Assembly (NCBI GenBank): GCA_023627715.1 | Contig: JAMAHW010000001.1 | Coordinates: forward strand, 310,001 to 374,000 | Length of the DNA stretch: 64,000 nucleotides | Source of the DNA: Periconia sp. R9002 | Taxonomy: Eukaryota > Ascomycota > Dothideomycetes > Pleosporales > Periconiaceae | Direction: 5' to 3' | Shown here: positions 32,294 to 43,508 of the stretch, piece by piece | Numbering within the stretch: position 1 is the stretch's first letter | Layout of the letters: each line of letters starts with the position of its first letter | Program-made: the position numbers and the translations under genes | Notes under the pieces: generated by a model | What the model saw: only the letters and a program-made list of their open reading frames with translations | Told to the model about the DNA's origin: nothing | The model's database searches: none

Positions 32294-34723
32294 TCACTCC
32301 AACTGAAACGTATCCCTATCCCACCCATACACCCGCTCCAACCTCCTACCAAACCGACGCGCCATCGCGTACGGGATATCGCTCTCCGGATGTGGCTCAT
32401 GAAACTGGATGCCCTGCGCAACATCGTCATCTTTCCCGGGGGTAAACTGCCAGGCCGAACCCTGGAGTTTCTCGACGGCGAAACCGACGCACGTCATGGC
32501 GTGGATGAAGTCCGGCCATTTGACGACTTTCGGGCAGCTTCCGGGGTCCGCGGCGTACATGCCCATTATTGTTTTGAAGACTTGGTATGGACGTCTGTGG
32601 AGGGTGATTTTTTTCTTTGGTTCTGGGGGTGAGGGGGTATTGGTGTCATTGTCGTCTTGTTGTTCGTCGGGATCGGTATCGGTTGCGGTTCTACGCGACT
32701 TCTTCTTTGGCTTATCGCAGATGGAGAGTTTGTTGAACGTGCCGGTGATTTGCTTTGATTCGTCGTGCAGTTGACGAGAGAGCGGGATGTAGGTGTACTC
32801 TGCTGGGTTAATTCGAGGCTTCACCTCGTCTGGCTGTGCGGCTAGAGGCGATGTTCGTTTCAGTTTGCCTACCAAACACTGACTAATGAAAGCATGTTGA
32901 GCAACACCAGTCTTCTGTTTCATGTAATCATCGATCCCCTTCCAAAAAGCGTCAAGGAGTTTCTCAGCCTGTATCATGGCATTGATGTTGGCAGCTGAAG
33001 GGTAACTGTAGATAGGATAATTGGCTAGAGCCTCCAACGACTCGAACGGAGGTTTGTAAGCACACAAACAATTATACCAAACCGTGTAACTCTTAAACCC
33101 TGGATTCCGACCCAGTTTTTCTTCGTATTCTTCGATGCAAGATTCTTCGAACTGACCAACTCCTGGATGCCAAAGCCAGGTATAGATTTGCCGAATACAT
33201 TCCACAACTACAGATAGCACTGCAATATTCTCAAGAATTTCCGATGTGATCAATTGCCGGATTCTCCTATCAGTGCGTATGAGGAAATCAAGTCTCTCAA
33301 TTGCGAGAGAAAGCCTCGTGAAGCTGTGTTTTTCGCACGAGGAAATAGCCTCCTCGAAAATCGAAAAGATCCACATGAGTTCCTGTTCGGTATGGTCCAG
33401 TCGCATAGGCCGCGGGAGGATTTTCCCACACTCCCGATGGTCATCATCTCCAGGCTTGCAGCCGGTCATGTAGTAGAAATCGCGTAGTCCTGGTGCACTC
33501 TGGATGTGGTCTTGAAGTTGGTTGACCCAACGATCACAGATGAGTCTAGTGATACTCACCAATGCATAGACGGTAGTAAAGCCTTCAGGCAAGTCATGGA
33601 CAACGCCGTCTCGAAAAGAGTCCTTGAGAACATTAAGATGTTCGACCAAGACTTGCATAAAACCAACATCGAGATAAGCGTCTAGGACAATTGTATGTCC
33701 CTTTTGAACACCAGCAGCTGGTGGATCATTGACCATTGGTAAGCCAAGAAATTCTTCCATCTGTATGTTCTTTATCCAACCCTTATTATTCCGCCTCGTC
33801 AACTGTATCAAATCCATAAAGTAAGATGGATCCTCTCGTAAAGACCACAGATGATCGCGTGCATTGTTCAACAAAGCGAGAGCATGGTCATGAAGCCTAG
33901 CAAATTCAATTGAAGAGCGTCCGCGGTAAGGTCCGAGAAGATTGAAGGCGGTCATTGTTGTATATCCTTGATTGTTCAAGGGACATTGTATGGTCGGTGG
34001 CTCCACTTGAATGGGGTATTCCAAATATGATTGCTCGCTTTCTTTGAATGCTTCAGATAGAAGTTCGTGGCAGAACTGAACAAGAAATCTGTAGATTTGT
34101 CGCTGAATCTTAAGTACGAGTAATCCATCCTTACGACACAGTTTTACTGCATGCTGTTTTGGTTTCGAGTCATTCATGTATATATGTCCGTAGTGACCGG
34201 AATGGGGGTCTTCAGTGAAAACATTATACAGACTGCAACCTGTGCGCCTAGTGCATTCAACAAAAGGGGCATAAGGGCTATGCAGCAATTCGGATCCAGC
34301 AAAAGTCCACGGTGTATTCCGACCACGTGAGTTAAGGAACATAAGAATCGGTTCCGTTTGAGTCAAATCCTCGAGGTTTAAGTAGGGCCACAATACTACA
34401 CCTTGGACCAAGGTCTGTTCATAGTTCTGCTTCTCTGCGCGCTCGCTTAGCCAGGCCTGATAATCCGGACGATGCTTTTTGGGAATTTTCGGCCAAACGC
34501 TGAGGATGACGTTCTCCCTTCTTTTCCGACGCTTCTTTTTCCAGATGTCCCGGATTAATGATTCGTGGCGCTCAATGATATTCTTGAGCGTCGCATAGTC
34601 CTCGGAAATCTCCTCACCAAGCAATGCCGAGTGAAAAAGCATATCCGGCAACAATTCCAGTGACGATTTATCATTACGATAAAGTGCCTGTAGCACTTCA
34701 TCCAAGTTCCTCTTCGTCTCCAT
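32294..34723 (-). CDS. Large conserved fungal protein of unknown function, HicA-like C-terminus possible
   Basis: 809 aa, no intron; start at 34723 (METKRNLDEV), because the frame above it begins only with TTG. It is a mostly alpha-helical protein without signal peptide or membrane span. An N-terminal basic patch (KKKRRKRRENVI, about 60-72) is followed by a long helical body, a charged nuclear-signal-like KPKKKSRR and PEPKKKITLHRR stretch (about 665-710), and a conserved C-terminal unit from KWPDFIHAMTCVGFAVEKL through GSAWQFTP, IQFHEPHP and AMARRFGRRLERVYGW. That last unit is the hallmark of a family often called ipa-like in fungal annotations. Its order (helix, GF, KL.GS, strand, FHEPHP, RR.GRRL helix) resembles a HicA-type dsRBD fold. 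Function unknown. Confidence 0.75.
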   Translation of the reverse strand: METKRNLDEVLQALYRNDKSSLELLPDMLFHSALLGEEISEDYATLKNIIERHESLIRDIWKKKRRKRRENVILSVWPKIPKKHRPDYQAWLSERAEKQNYEQTLVQGVVLWPYLNLEDLTQTEPILMFLNSRGRNTPWTFAGSELLHSPYAPFVECTRRTGCSLYNVFTEDPHSGHYGHIYMNDSKPKQHAVKLCRKDGLLVLKIQRQIYRFLVQFCHELLSEAFKESEQSYLEYPIQVEPPTIQCPLNNQGYTTMTAFNLLGPYRGRSSIEFARLHDHALALLNNARDHLWSLREDPSYFMDLIQLTRRNNKGWIKNIQMEEFLGLPMVNDPPAAGVQKGHTIVLDAYLDVGFMQVLVEHLNVLKDSFRDGVVHDLPEGFTTVYALVSITRLICDRWVNQLQDHIQSAPGLRDFYYMTGCKPGDDDHRECGKILPRPMRLDHTEQELMWIFSIFEEAISSCEKHSFTRLSLAIERLDFLIRTDRRIRQLITSEILENIAVLSVVVECIRQIYTWLWHPGVGQFEESCIEEYEEKLGRNPGFKSYTVWYNCLCAYKPPFESLEALANYPIYSYPSAANINAMIQAEKLLDAFWKGIDDYMKQKTGVAQHAFISQCLVGKLKRTSPLAAQPDEVKPRINPAEYTYIPLSRQLHDESKQITGTFNKLSICDKPKKKSRRTATDTDPDEQQDDNDTNTPSPPEPKKKITLHRRPYQVFKTIMGMYAADPGSCPKVVKWPDFIHAMTCVGFAVEKLQGSAWQFTPGKDDDVAQGIQFHEPHPESDIPYAMARRFGRRLERVYGWDRDTFQLE

Positions 34724-35290
34724 CTTCACAGATCTTTCCCCTCCACTTGTCTTGCTCTTCAACTACTCTCGTAGTACCATTCAACTGTAACCAAGCCAAT
34801 CTCTTGACACACGTTGACGGTGAGAAGCGCGGGAGTGTGTTGTTGTATCTATTTACCGTCTTTGTGGGGGACCTCCACGCGCGGGAGTGTGTGGTGGTGT
34901 GAGAGGCACAAGTAGATGTCGAAACTTGCAATGTTGGTGGAAAGAAGTGGAGAAGAGGAAGATTCTCAAAATCAAAGACTGAGTGATTTGGTTACTGTTG
35001 TGGTGGTGCGGGTGACAGAGACGGTGGCGGTGGTTACACAAGCTGCCTGAGCTTATGTAATAGACGTTGGCGGTGGGTGACGACGGAAGGCACGTACCAT
35101 CTTGCTTTGGTTGAAGGGCCGTTTGTGTGTTGATGTTGATGAGGCACGGGACCTCGCGTTGAATTATCCAGGTGGTATATATGAGGGTAATGATGAGACC
35201 AGGAGAAGCGAAAAGTAACATAGGGGGGATTATATATGTCTGAAAGAGGATGGCTAAGATACTGTACATACCATTCTATACATTGATCCA
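34724..35290. other. Intergenic, nothing supported
   Basis: Promoter of the 809-aa gene and 3' region of the aldehyde dehydrogenase. A 138-codon minus-strand open frame (35269-34853) is His/Thr/Pro biased and unconvincing. Confidence 0.4.
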
Positions 35291-37047
35291 TCATCCGTAT
35301 CTCACTTCGCCAGCACCTCCATCCCTAAACCAATCTTCCCCAGCCAAGCTCTCCTCGGCGCTCGCGAAATTGATCACCGTGCTCTTGATCATGGTATACG
35401 CGCGATATGCATCAACACCGTTTTCACTGCCGACGCCAGAAGCGGTCTTGACACCGCCCCATGGGCTACTTGGGTCGTTTCGATGATGGGTATTCACCCA
35501 GCAGATTCCAGCCTCAACACCTTCACACACTCGCATCGCCTGCGAGAGATCCTGTGTCCAGACAGCGGCGCCGAGCCCGAACTCGGAGTCGTTGGCAAGA
35601 TTAAGGGCTTCGGCTTCAGTTGTGAAGGGAACAACAACGATGACAGGACCAAAAGCTTCTTCTCGCCAGATACGTGTGGACGTGATCGGAGTAGCATCAT
35701 CTGAAGTTAAAATTGTAGGTGGGTAGAAGTAACCCTTGGAGAAGTCCGTTCCGTCCAGAGACGATGTTCCCTGGAGGCGCGAGCCGCCTGTGACACCTAT
35801 ATCATGGGTACAAAGTCAGTTCAACTCAACTAGAGGTGATACAATAAGTGATTAATGTCTTAATATACTACGCCACGTGGCGTCTTGATAACAAACGACT
35901 CTGTAGCTGGAGTTCAACGTACAAGTTGCGCCATCGGCAATAGCAGAGTCAACGAGCGCTTCAACGTTCGCGAGTTGTTTGGCGGAGACGAGCGGTCCCA
36001 TCATAGAGTCATGGTTCTTCGGACTGCCTATGCGGCGCTCGATGCTTTTCGCTTTCGTAGCGAGCTTTTCAAGGACGCTGGGGAGAATGCTGGCGTGGAC
36101 GATGATACGCGTAGCCGCAACGCAAGTTTGCCCAGAAGCAATGTAACTGCCAAACACTATGCCGTTGACAGCTGCTTCGATATTTGCTTTTTCAAGCACA
36201 ATCAAAGGTGCTTTGCCGCCTAGTTCAGCTGTGTAGTGAGCAAGATTTGCTCCCGCTATAGCACCGATGGCTCGACCGGCTGCCGTGCCTCCTGTTACGT
36301 CGACCTTTTTGATAAGTGGGTGACTGACAAGAGCTTTGCCAGTTTCAATGCCGTTCCCAGTCACCACGCTGAAGACTCCGTCAGGGATCCCGGCTTCCTT
36401 CAACAGCTTGCCAAGCTCGATGCTCGTCAGGGGCGTCAACTCGCTCGGCTTTAGCACCACAGAGTTTCCGGCCGCCAGCGCGGGAGCTATTTTCTTCACT
36501 GCGATTAACATCGGATGGTTGAAAGGCGTGATCTGTGCAACGACACCCAGTGGAACTCGGTCAATCCAGTTGTGGAGCTTTCCCATTGTGGGCAGTACGC
36601 TTCTCTCCTCAGTGCGAATCAGGCTAGCATAGTACTTGAACCATTTCACCAGCGTCGGCACCTGCGCATTCATTTCACGAATGGCACGCCCCGTCTGCCT
36701 GACTTCAAGCTCAATCAGCCGCGGAAGGTTTTGCGTTAGGAGCTCTGCGATGCGGTCCAGCGTGTCGGCCCGCACGTGACGTGGTGCTTTGGACCAGACG
36801 CCGGATTTGAAGACGGCATGAGCATGCCTAACGGCTTCGTCAACGTCTTCCGCAGATGCTGAATGGCATTTGGCGAATATTTCACCCGTCGCTGGGTCTT
36901 CTATGGGAATTCTGATGCGAAGTTGGTCAGATATTGCACCAAGGCTGATGGAGTAGCTGATGTATGAGGGGTCATGCTGACTGACTGCTCCGCTCGTCCT
37001 TCCTTCTCCTGTCCTCCAACCCACATCTTGTATGCTTCGGAATTCAT
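35291..37047 (-). CDS. NAD(P)-dependent aldehyde dehydrogenase (salicylaldehyde/HpaE-like)
   Basis: Exons (minus) 37047-36986, 36911-35923 and 35796-35291, introns of 74 and 126 bp, 518 aa. It oxidises an aldehyde to the acid with NAD(P)+. Visible motifs: PFNHPMLIAVKKIAPALAAG (cofactor and Asn of the oxyanion hole region), KPSELTPL, VDVTGGTAAGR, AELGGKAPLIV with the general-base Glu, ASGQTCVAATRIIV with the nucleophile Cys, REEAFGPV, and a C-terminal GVKTASGVGSENGVDAY. The first intron removes a stretch that would add a stop in the N-terminal strand and joins GRAEQ to IPIEDPATGEIFAKC. Among subfamilies it is closest in style to aromatic or semialdehyde dehydrogenases; substrate not decided. 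Cytosolic, as no targeting signal is seen. Confidence 0.92.
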
Positions 37048-37438
37048 TGCTAAAGAGTGTTGAGAAGAAATGGTGATATTGAGGGGTGATGGTGGGGGAA
37101 ATACTTCGGAGATGGCCGACAATTGAGCCGATAGATAGCTTCGTGTCTTGGCATTTCTAACCACGTCGTACTAAGCTGAACAGGTGGAACACATATGAGT
37201 AATCGAAGCTGTTTGCAGAAAATTGGGTATAATTATTATGTAAATATAAATGTGATACATGAAGTCGATTCTCGAATCAAAAGAACGCATAGGATATGTT
37301 CTCGAAAGAGGGTAGATAGGCTGTATATAAATCTGCAAACCTCGCCTTTTTGTCCAAGCTGCAGCTGGTCGACCATCGCTTCGAATGGGAACAGAGTCGC
37401 ATATTCAAAATTTGAGTCCATGTGGTTACGCAAGCAAA
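37048..37438. other. Short intergenic, nothing supported
   Basis: Promoter of the aldehyde dehydrogenase and 3' end of the His-brace gene; AT-rich. Confidence 0.4.
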
Positions 37439-37999
37439 TCATGCGGACATGACGAAATCTACACAATTCTCATATGTTTGTTGTGCGGATGTGCCGAACC
37501 AGAACCATTGCATAGTGCATTCTCCAGGGGTTTGACAAGCAGTCCCGAGATTCGTGGGCATGGTGACACTGAAAGCTGTATTGTTTGGTGGAAGTTTCGC
37601 AAGGTTCTCGTCGGCATATGAGTCAAAGACAAGAAGAGGTTGGCCGACAGCGGTGTTGGTGGCTGTGTCGATAATGGAGACGTTGGCTGGACCTTCGTGG
37701 GGGATAGGAAGTTGAGCTTTGAAGGCTACTTTTTGTCCTGGAGCAAAGGCTTGAACGTTGTTGACGTTGTCTTCGAACTGGGCGCCCTTGCAAAGAAAGA
37801 TGTTGCAATCCGCCGCGCCGTTGCTGGGTATATTCTCGAGAGGGCCGGTTCCATCAGCGAGAATGGCAGATACGGCTTGGGCGCCGCAAACTTGCTGCAT
37901 GACTGGGCCCGGTTGACGAGCTGGCGGGCTCGTGATGTTACCGTGGGCCAGGGTGGTAGTGACGAAAAGTGCTGAAGTGACAACGGTCAATGCGTACAT
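37439..37999 (-). CDS. Secreted His-brace (LPMO-like) protein
   Basis: 186 aa, no intron; ATG at 37999 chosen because a clean signal peptide (YALTVVTSALFVTTTLA) follows and cleavage would expose His as residue 1 of the mature protein (HGNITSPPARQPG). A second His sits in LPIPHEGPANVSI, and an aromatic (Phe) in NCVDFVMSA stands where the axial residue of a copper His-brace would be. Six cysteines (VCG, DCNIFLC, AC, EC, NC) suit an extracellular fold. The HG-x-ITSPP-R start is shared with chitin-binding type-4/LPMO_10-like proteins, but the protein is short and I cannot assign it to a numbered AA family. Predicted role: oxidative attack on polysaccharide, or copper binding, in the cell wall or medium. 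No binding module. Confidence 0.75.
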   Translation of the reverse strand: MYALTVVTSALFVTTTLAHGNITSPPARQPGPVMQQVCGAQAVSAILADGTGPLENIPSNGAADCNIFLCKGAQFEDNVNNVQAFAPGQKVAFKAQLPIPHEGPANVSIIDTATNTAVGQPLLVFDSYADENLAKLPPNNTAFSVTMPTNLGTACQTPGECTMQWFWFGTSAQQTYENCVDFVMSA

Positions 38000-39611
38000 G
38001 TTGGCGTGATGTGAAAGGAAAAAACGACTTTTATTGGGGTATCTCGTTAAGAATTCAAGTATTACAACAAAAAGCAAGTAAATGAGTGACCAGCACGAAG
38101 AAGGAAGATGCAGATGTGTAAAGGTAACAGTGGAGGAGGGCAGGCATTAATATTTATGTAAAAAGCAGCAAGCAACGAGAGTCTAATGGGTAAGGCATCG
38201 CCGAAGACATGGCGCTTGCGAGCCGGCTGTACATGTATTCCGTGATGGGAAGAGGATTCATGAAACGTGAGATACCACAGCATGGCGTTTGATGTTGGGT
38301 TTGTTTTTTGGTACTCCGCGATCGCAAAATGCGTTCAACGATGAACAGCATGATTGTCGCTAGCCTTTAATTTTGTGGTCTTCCATGACAGTGCATCGAC
38401 AGAAGTTTCCATGGTTGAATGCGCTGCGAGAACTTAGCCTACAAGTTACAGGAACAGTGGCGACATCACAGGTGTCAAGATGCCTGACCAATGGCGAACT
38501 ATCAACGTTCGATCTCGGACAGCGATTGAAGATTGGGAACGGAACATATTTGGCCATGAAATGCTTGAGCGAGCTTGACGCGGGCTTGGCACCGGTTCCG
38601 CACCATCATGCGACGTCTCGGCCGTGTTTGAGGTTGGGGCACAATGAAGCTTGATGCAGGTTGTTATTCCCGACACGGTAACACACGAAGATGCCGCCGG
38701 GCTGGCAATGGCGTTGGGGTTGTAATCTTAGTGTGGCAGGGTAGATGAAATTGAATTGGATCCTCACAGAGTATTGCTACGGTAGGATGGATACGTCGTG
38801 GTGGTGGTGATGGAACTGTAAAATGTCTCCGGCCTTACAATGTTAGCTATCGACTGCTGCATGCAGACTTGCCGCGCGTGTTAGGAGTCTCGGTGCATTA
38901 AATAATGTGGGCGCATCCAGGCAATCGGTGTCAAAAGCAAATTGGAAAAAAAAAAAAAATTGGTGGTCCTCCTGATGGTGGCCCATGTGTAAATGTTGAT
39001 TTTCAGTAGTACGGAGAGGAACCGTGTTCGATCAGCTGAGGGGCTGCGTGGGTGCGTGGGATGGATTGAATGCGGGGGATATGGGGGAGCGGTGTGATGA
39101 TGACTACGTGTTGTGGATAAGAGAGAGAGAAAAAGGAAAGGTGGCACGGGGGTATTATCGTGAGGAAGGGGGATGGTGTATCAAGGCGCAGTAGATGAAG
39201 GTAAGTGCATCGTGGGTGTGTATGTGTGTGTAGCGGTTGGTGTACAGAAGGCGCAGAGGAAGAAGAGCGAAAGGCATCGACGAACCGCTCCACCAATGCG
39301 GACCAACCCCGCCTATTGGCTCTCTCACCCGTCGCGCCCGCTCCAAGCGGACCAATGACGTAATGCCCAAGGCGCTCCCCCCTGCTCTGTCTGTTTCTCT
39401 CTCTTGTTGCCTGCCTTGCCAACTCACCCCACTACCTTCCGTCTATTAATCCACCTCAACAAAACCCTCCGACTTCTCACCTCCTCACTCTCTTCTCTTC
39501 TTCTTCTTCTTCACTTCTTCATTGCCCTGTCCCAGATACCCAACTTTCCAGCGTTCTCCAATTGCACTTTCAGTACCTCAATCCTAATAACTCTTCGTCA
39601 ATTCAGCAACC
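38000..39611. other. 1.6-kb divergent intergenic, nothing supported
   Basis: Includes a 14-A run at about 38946, GT-rich words near 39220 and a CT/CTT tract at 39470-39530 just before the HAD gene, typical of a fungal core promoter. Open frames on both strands around 38373-38654 are not convincing. Confidence 0.4.
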
Positions 39612-40497
39612 ATGGGAAAGGTAAGCTACCCATCCATCGCCCTGACCCTGAGCCAAACTTCCTACCCTCCTCCGTCTCTTGATGCCCAGCCTTACCCCGC
39701 TACGCCTCACCTCACCCCACCACAATCCCACCTCGTCTATTGACAGGCGTCAACCACAGCTCAAGTATGTTCTGCTTGACTGCGACAACACCCTCTGCCA
39801 GTCGGAGCGTCTAGCTTTCGAGGCCTGCGCCGAACTCACCAACGAATTGCTCGAGAAGCACAACATCGACAAGCGCTACACCACCGAGCAGCTCCTCGAG
39901 GACTTTGTCGGCCACAACTTCCGCGGCATGCTCAAGGCTCTCCAGCCCAAGCACAACTTCACCATGTCCGACGAGGAGATGGAGACGTACGTCGATGCCG
40001 AGCTCGGCCGTGTCACCAAGAAGCTGAGCGAGAAGGCCATCGAATGCCCCGGTGTCACGGAGCAGCTCGAGGCACTCCACAAGCAGGGCATGCCCATGTC
40101 CGTTGTCAGCACTTCAGCCAAGAGTCGTGTTGTCGCTTCTCTCGAGAAGTGCAACCTCGCCCGCTTCTTCCCTCCCGAGCACGTCTACTCGGCCGCCACC
40201 TCCCTGAACCCTCCCAGCTCCAAGCCCGACCCCGCCATCTACAACTTCGCCTGCAAAGAGCTCGGTGTCGCAAACGGCGAGTGCGTGACCGTCGAGGACA
40301 GCAAGTCGGGTGCCACCGCTGCCATGCGTGCTGGCATTCCCTGCATCGGATACGTCGGCATCTACGGCCTCGAGGATGGCAAGGAGAAGATGGAGGAGAT
40401 GGCCAAGATCCTCACGGAGCAGACCAAGTGCAAGACCATCATGTATGACTGGAAGGACTTCCCCAAGCACCTCAAGGAGGTCGAGGACCAGTTGTAA
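39612..40497 (+). CDS. HAD-superfamily phosphatase (CbbY/phosphoglucomutase-like)
   Basis: Exon 1 is only 9 nt (39612-39620, MGK), exon 2 is 39760-40497, intron 139 bp; 248 aa. Joining at CCACAG|CTC gives MGKLKYVLLDCDNTLC; the earlier acceptor GACAG would run into a stop. HAD motif I is DCDNTL (nucleophile and acid Asp), motif II is the Ser/Thr in VVSTSAKSR, motif III is Lys in SSKPDPAIY, and motif IV is VEDSKSG. An all-helical cap lies between motifs I and II (about residues 20-95), as in beta-phosphoglucomutase and sugar-phosphate phosphatases. It acts on a phosphorylated small molecule in the cytosol; the substrate is unknown. Codon use is strongly biased to C-ending codons, suggesting high expression. 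Confidence 0.9.
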
Positions 40498-42026
40498 GGA
40501 GGGAGCACACATCCATTGCCATTGAACACAGACTTGGTGCTGTACGTTGGCTGGTAGATGGTTGGAACACCCGGGTGATCCGGCTAGACAACCTTGGGGA
40601 ATAGAAAAACGATTGACGAAATGATAGCGACACGACTCACGATAGAAAAGGATATCCTCTGCATTGAGCTAGAAAAAATACAAATAGGATGGTTGTGAAT
40701 GTTGTCCGTTTGTTGTTGATGTTTGCTTGTTGTGATGTCACTGATGTGGAGCTGCTTCGTGAATCATGTTGCCATTCAACCGAGCTTTGGCCAACGATGC
40801 ATGAGCTGATGGCTGCGACGTATTGTACACGCCCGCTGGATATATATATATGTAGCTGTTGGGTCTCCATAATGCATTGCGACATGGGAACCAAGAATGA
40901 TGTGACAGCAAAGAGCCAGTAGGCGGACCAACATGGATTCAACTGAACCTTTAGTCACAGTCCGCAAGTGCCGTTCATATGTATGTACATGTCGATGTGT
41001 TGACAAGTCCAACCTTGACATTACATATGTATGTGGTTTCTTTTCCCAAGTGATTCGTTAGCCAAAACGATAGATGCCATCGTCGTGGTTGTTGATTTGT
41101 TTCATCCTTTCTCACAAGTCGTCCTCTACTGTTTTGTTTACTCGCTCGAATGTTTACAAATACTAGCCTTGTGATTGCACCATTCTGGCCCACTTGTGTC
41201 CACTTTCTACTAATAGAATCATATGATCTACTAGTCCGAGGACTATTGATGCGATAAGAGCAGTCGAACCCCTGACCTTGCTTGATAGGGATGGCCTTCC
41301 CCATAGGACGACGGGTGGCGCCGAATCCGGGGAGTGTTCTGAAGGTCAACGGTTCCGTCAATTCTCACGTGCTTGCTTGCTTTTTTTAATGGGTGCGTTG
41401 TTGCCCTTAGGCGGACAGTAGCGGAAAAGGAAGGTTCGGAGCGTGCCAAGAAAATATGTCTGCGGAACCAATGTCACTTTTCTTTGGTGTCTAGCACAGC
41501 CATTTCCAAAGCTCGGAGATATTCCAATGATGAGACATGTTCCTACGATAGCGTGCGATGCGATTAACGGGTATCGTGGATGATCTCCACTGCCAAGCCT
41601 ATTAAAAAGCCCTTGGCAGCGCGCTGTCTACATGGAATTTTGATTGCCTCCTTCCTCTTCCGCCGTATTGTTTTACGCACGCAAGCTTTGCCTAATCTCT
41701 CTCAACCAATGCTGCCCTACTCAGTGCCAGCGAAGCTCATCAATTAAATGTCTTGTCGCTTTCCAGATATGCAGTCAAAGCCGGGCACCCCACGCAGCGA
41801 GGCCTGGAATGAGGAAGGCAGTTCCAGATGGTGTGTTGTGGTAGCATAGCAGGACCATGTCTATCAGTCTTCGGTGGGCTCTTTCCATCCGAGGAATGAG
41901 TGGAGGAATGACTGCTTTATCTATGTGGAAGATATAAAAACCCGCTCAAAACAGCTCCAATCATCCTTCTGTCGTTAGCTTCGTCTCCATCAAGCTTTGT
42001 TCGTGTCTGCATCTCCCTCAGCCACC
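40498..42026. other. Intergenic, nothing firm
   Basis: 3' region of the HAD gene and promoter of the next. A minus-strand GGTTCGAC word near 41270 recalls a tRNA B-box, but no cloverleaf forms. Open frames (for example minus 41361-40975) have no recognisable protein. Confidence 0.4.
41933..41940 (+). promoter_or_regulatory. TATA box of the gene at 42027
   Basis: TATAAAAA, 94 bp upstream of the start codon; a strong match at a usual distance for a secreted-protein gene in filamentous fungi. Confidence 0.55.
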
Positions 42027-43508
42027 ATGTACCTGCGCAGCACCCTTCTCTCGCTTTCTGCCCTTGCGGCAGCCAGGGAACTCCCCAAGGATGAGGTCAA
42101 GGCGGCCCAATTGTACGACACTGGCATCAGGCACCAGAACAATGTGGGACTAAAGCAAGTATGTGGTGCATCCTTCCTGCATGTGTTTCCGCCTTTGGAT
42201 TTGATACTGATTGCTGTATAGGAAACCTGGGCTCGCCAGGAAGCTGCCGGTGTTTACAAGTCTGAGCAATACGCTGAGATTGCCGACTTCATCCCTTGTG
42301 CGAACGGTACAGTGAAGTCTGGCTCCGACACTTTCAAGTGCTCAAACATCGATCTGTACCACTTTCTTTCCCACGCCAAACTAGGAAGCACCCGCGGTTT
42401 TGGCTCTTCCTCCTGGGGATGGACCAGCGCCGATGGCCGTGAATTCGTCGCCATCGGCCAGTCAGACGGCGCTGCTTTCGCAGAAATCTCCAAGCAAGGC
42501 AAGCTCGTCTACCTCGGCCGTCTCCCTCACTCCTCAGTTCCCAGCAACTGGAGAGAGATTAGAGGCCACAACGACTTTGTCATCATCGGAAGTGAGGCCC
42601 AAGGTCACGGTATCCAAATCTTCGACTGGAAGAAGCTCCTCACCATCGACCCCGCGAAGCCCGTTACTTTCGACAAGATTAAGGACCTCGTCGGTTACTA
42701 CGACAAGCTTCCCAGCGGCCGCACTCACAATGTAGTGACGAACCCCAACGTGAATTACATTTACTCAGTTGGCGCTCAGCCTCGCACTGACAAGTGCAAA
42801 TCTGGCATCATCTTCATTGACATCAAGGACCCGTCGAAGCCAACTGAAGCCGGATGTGCTTCTGCGGATGGCTATGTGCACGATGCTCAGTGCGTCATCT
42901 ACAAGGGTCCTGACACCCAGTTTGTAGGCCGTGAGATCTGCTACGGGTACAATGAGGATACACTGACCATTTACGACATCACGGACAAGGCCAGCCCCAA
43001 GATTCTTTCCATTACGTCGTATGAGGGCGCTTCATATACCCACCAAGGTGCTCTTCTTGACGTGGAGGATCAGCGATACCTGCTTCTCGATGACGAATAT
43101 GACGAATATGATAAAGTCGGCCCTGGTGCTGCTGGCAACCCTATTACCTACATCTGGGACATTTCATCGCTCAAAGCACCTAAGCAGACCGGACTTTACA
43201 AGTCGGGTGCGCGCGGTGTGGACCACAATCAGTACGTTGCGGATGGTTTTGCGTACCAATCCAACTATGGGACGGGCTTCCGCGTTCTTGATGTGCGTTC
43301 GATTCCCCAGGATCCGACCGGTGCTGGTGTCAAGGAGATCGGCTTCTTTGACATTTACCCCGAGGACGACAACCAACCTGGAGGCGGCGTAGTCGACTTC
43401 GTTGGCACATGGAGCTCGTATGCGCTGTTCAAGTCCGGATTTATCTTCGTCAACACTATGGAAAGGGGTGGCTTTGTGCTGAAGATGAAGGAGGGTTCGC
43501 AGAAGTAG
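42027..43508 (+). CDS. Secreted choice-of-anchor-B / LVIVD-type beta-propeller protein
   Basis: Exons 42027-42158 and 42222-43508 (63-bp intron, phase 0), 472 aa. Signal peptide (MYLRSTLLSLSALAAARE), then an all-beta body with repeating units ending in FDW, IFIDIKDPSKP, LTIYDITDKASPKIL and ITYIWDISSLKAPKQTG, the hallmark of LVIVD-repeat or choice-of-anchor-B propellers (called regulatory P domain proteins in some fungal annotations). Conserved acidic and His patches (GRTHNVV, YVHDAQCV, YTHQGALL, GVDHNQYV) line one face and may bind metal. It has two to three disulphides (IPCANG with FKCSN, DKCKSG, GCAS, AQC, EICYG). No catalytic function is established for the family. Extracellular, probably abundant: a good TATA box and optimal codons. 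Confidence 0.82.

Noticed and set aside
34853..35269. 138-codon minus-strand open frame between two genes
   Set aside because: His/Thr/Pro bias from repeated dinucleotides, no domain, and it overlaps the promoter of the 809-aa gene.
39751..39759. Acceptor GACAG at 39746 for the HAD gene
   Set aside because: Joined to the 9-nt first exon it leads to an early stop; the CCACAG acceptor gives the conserved start of the HAD motif.
41230..41340. tRNA-like B-box (GGTTCGAC on the minus strand)
   Set aside because: No A-box, acceptor pairing or anticodon stem could be built around it.
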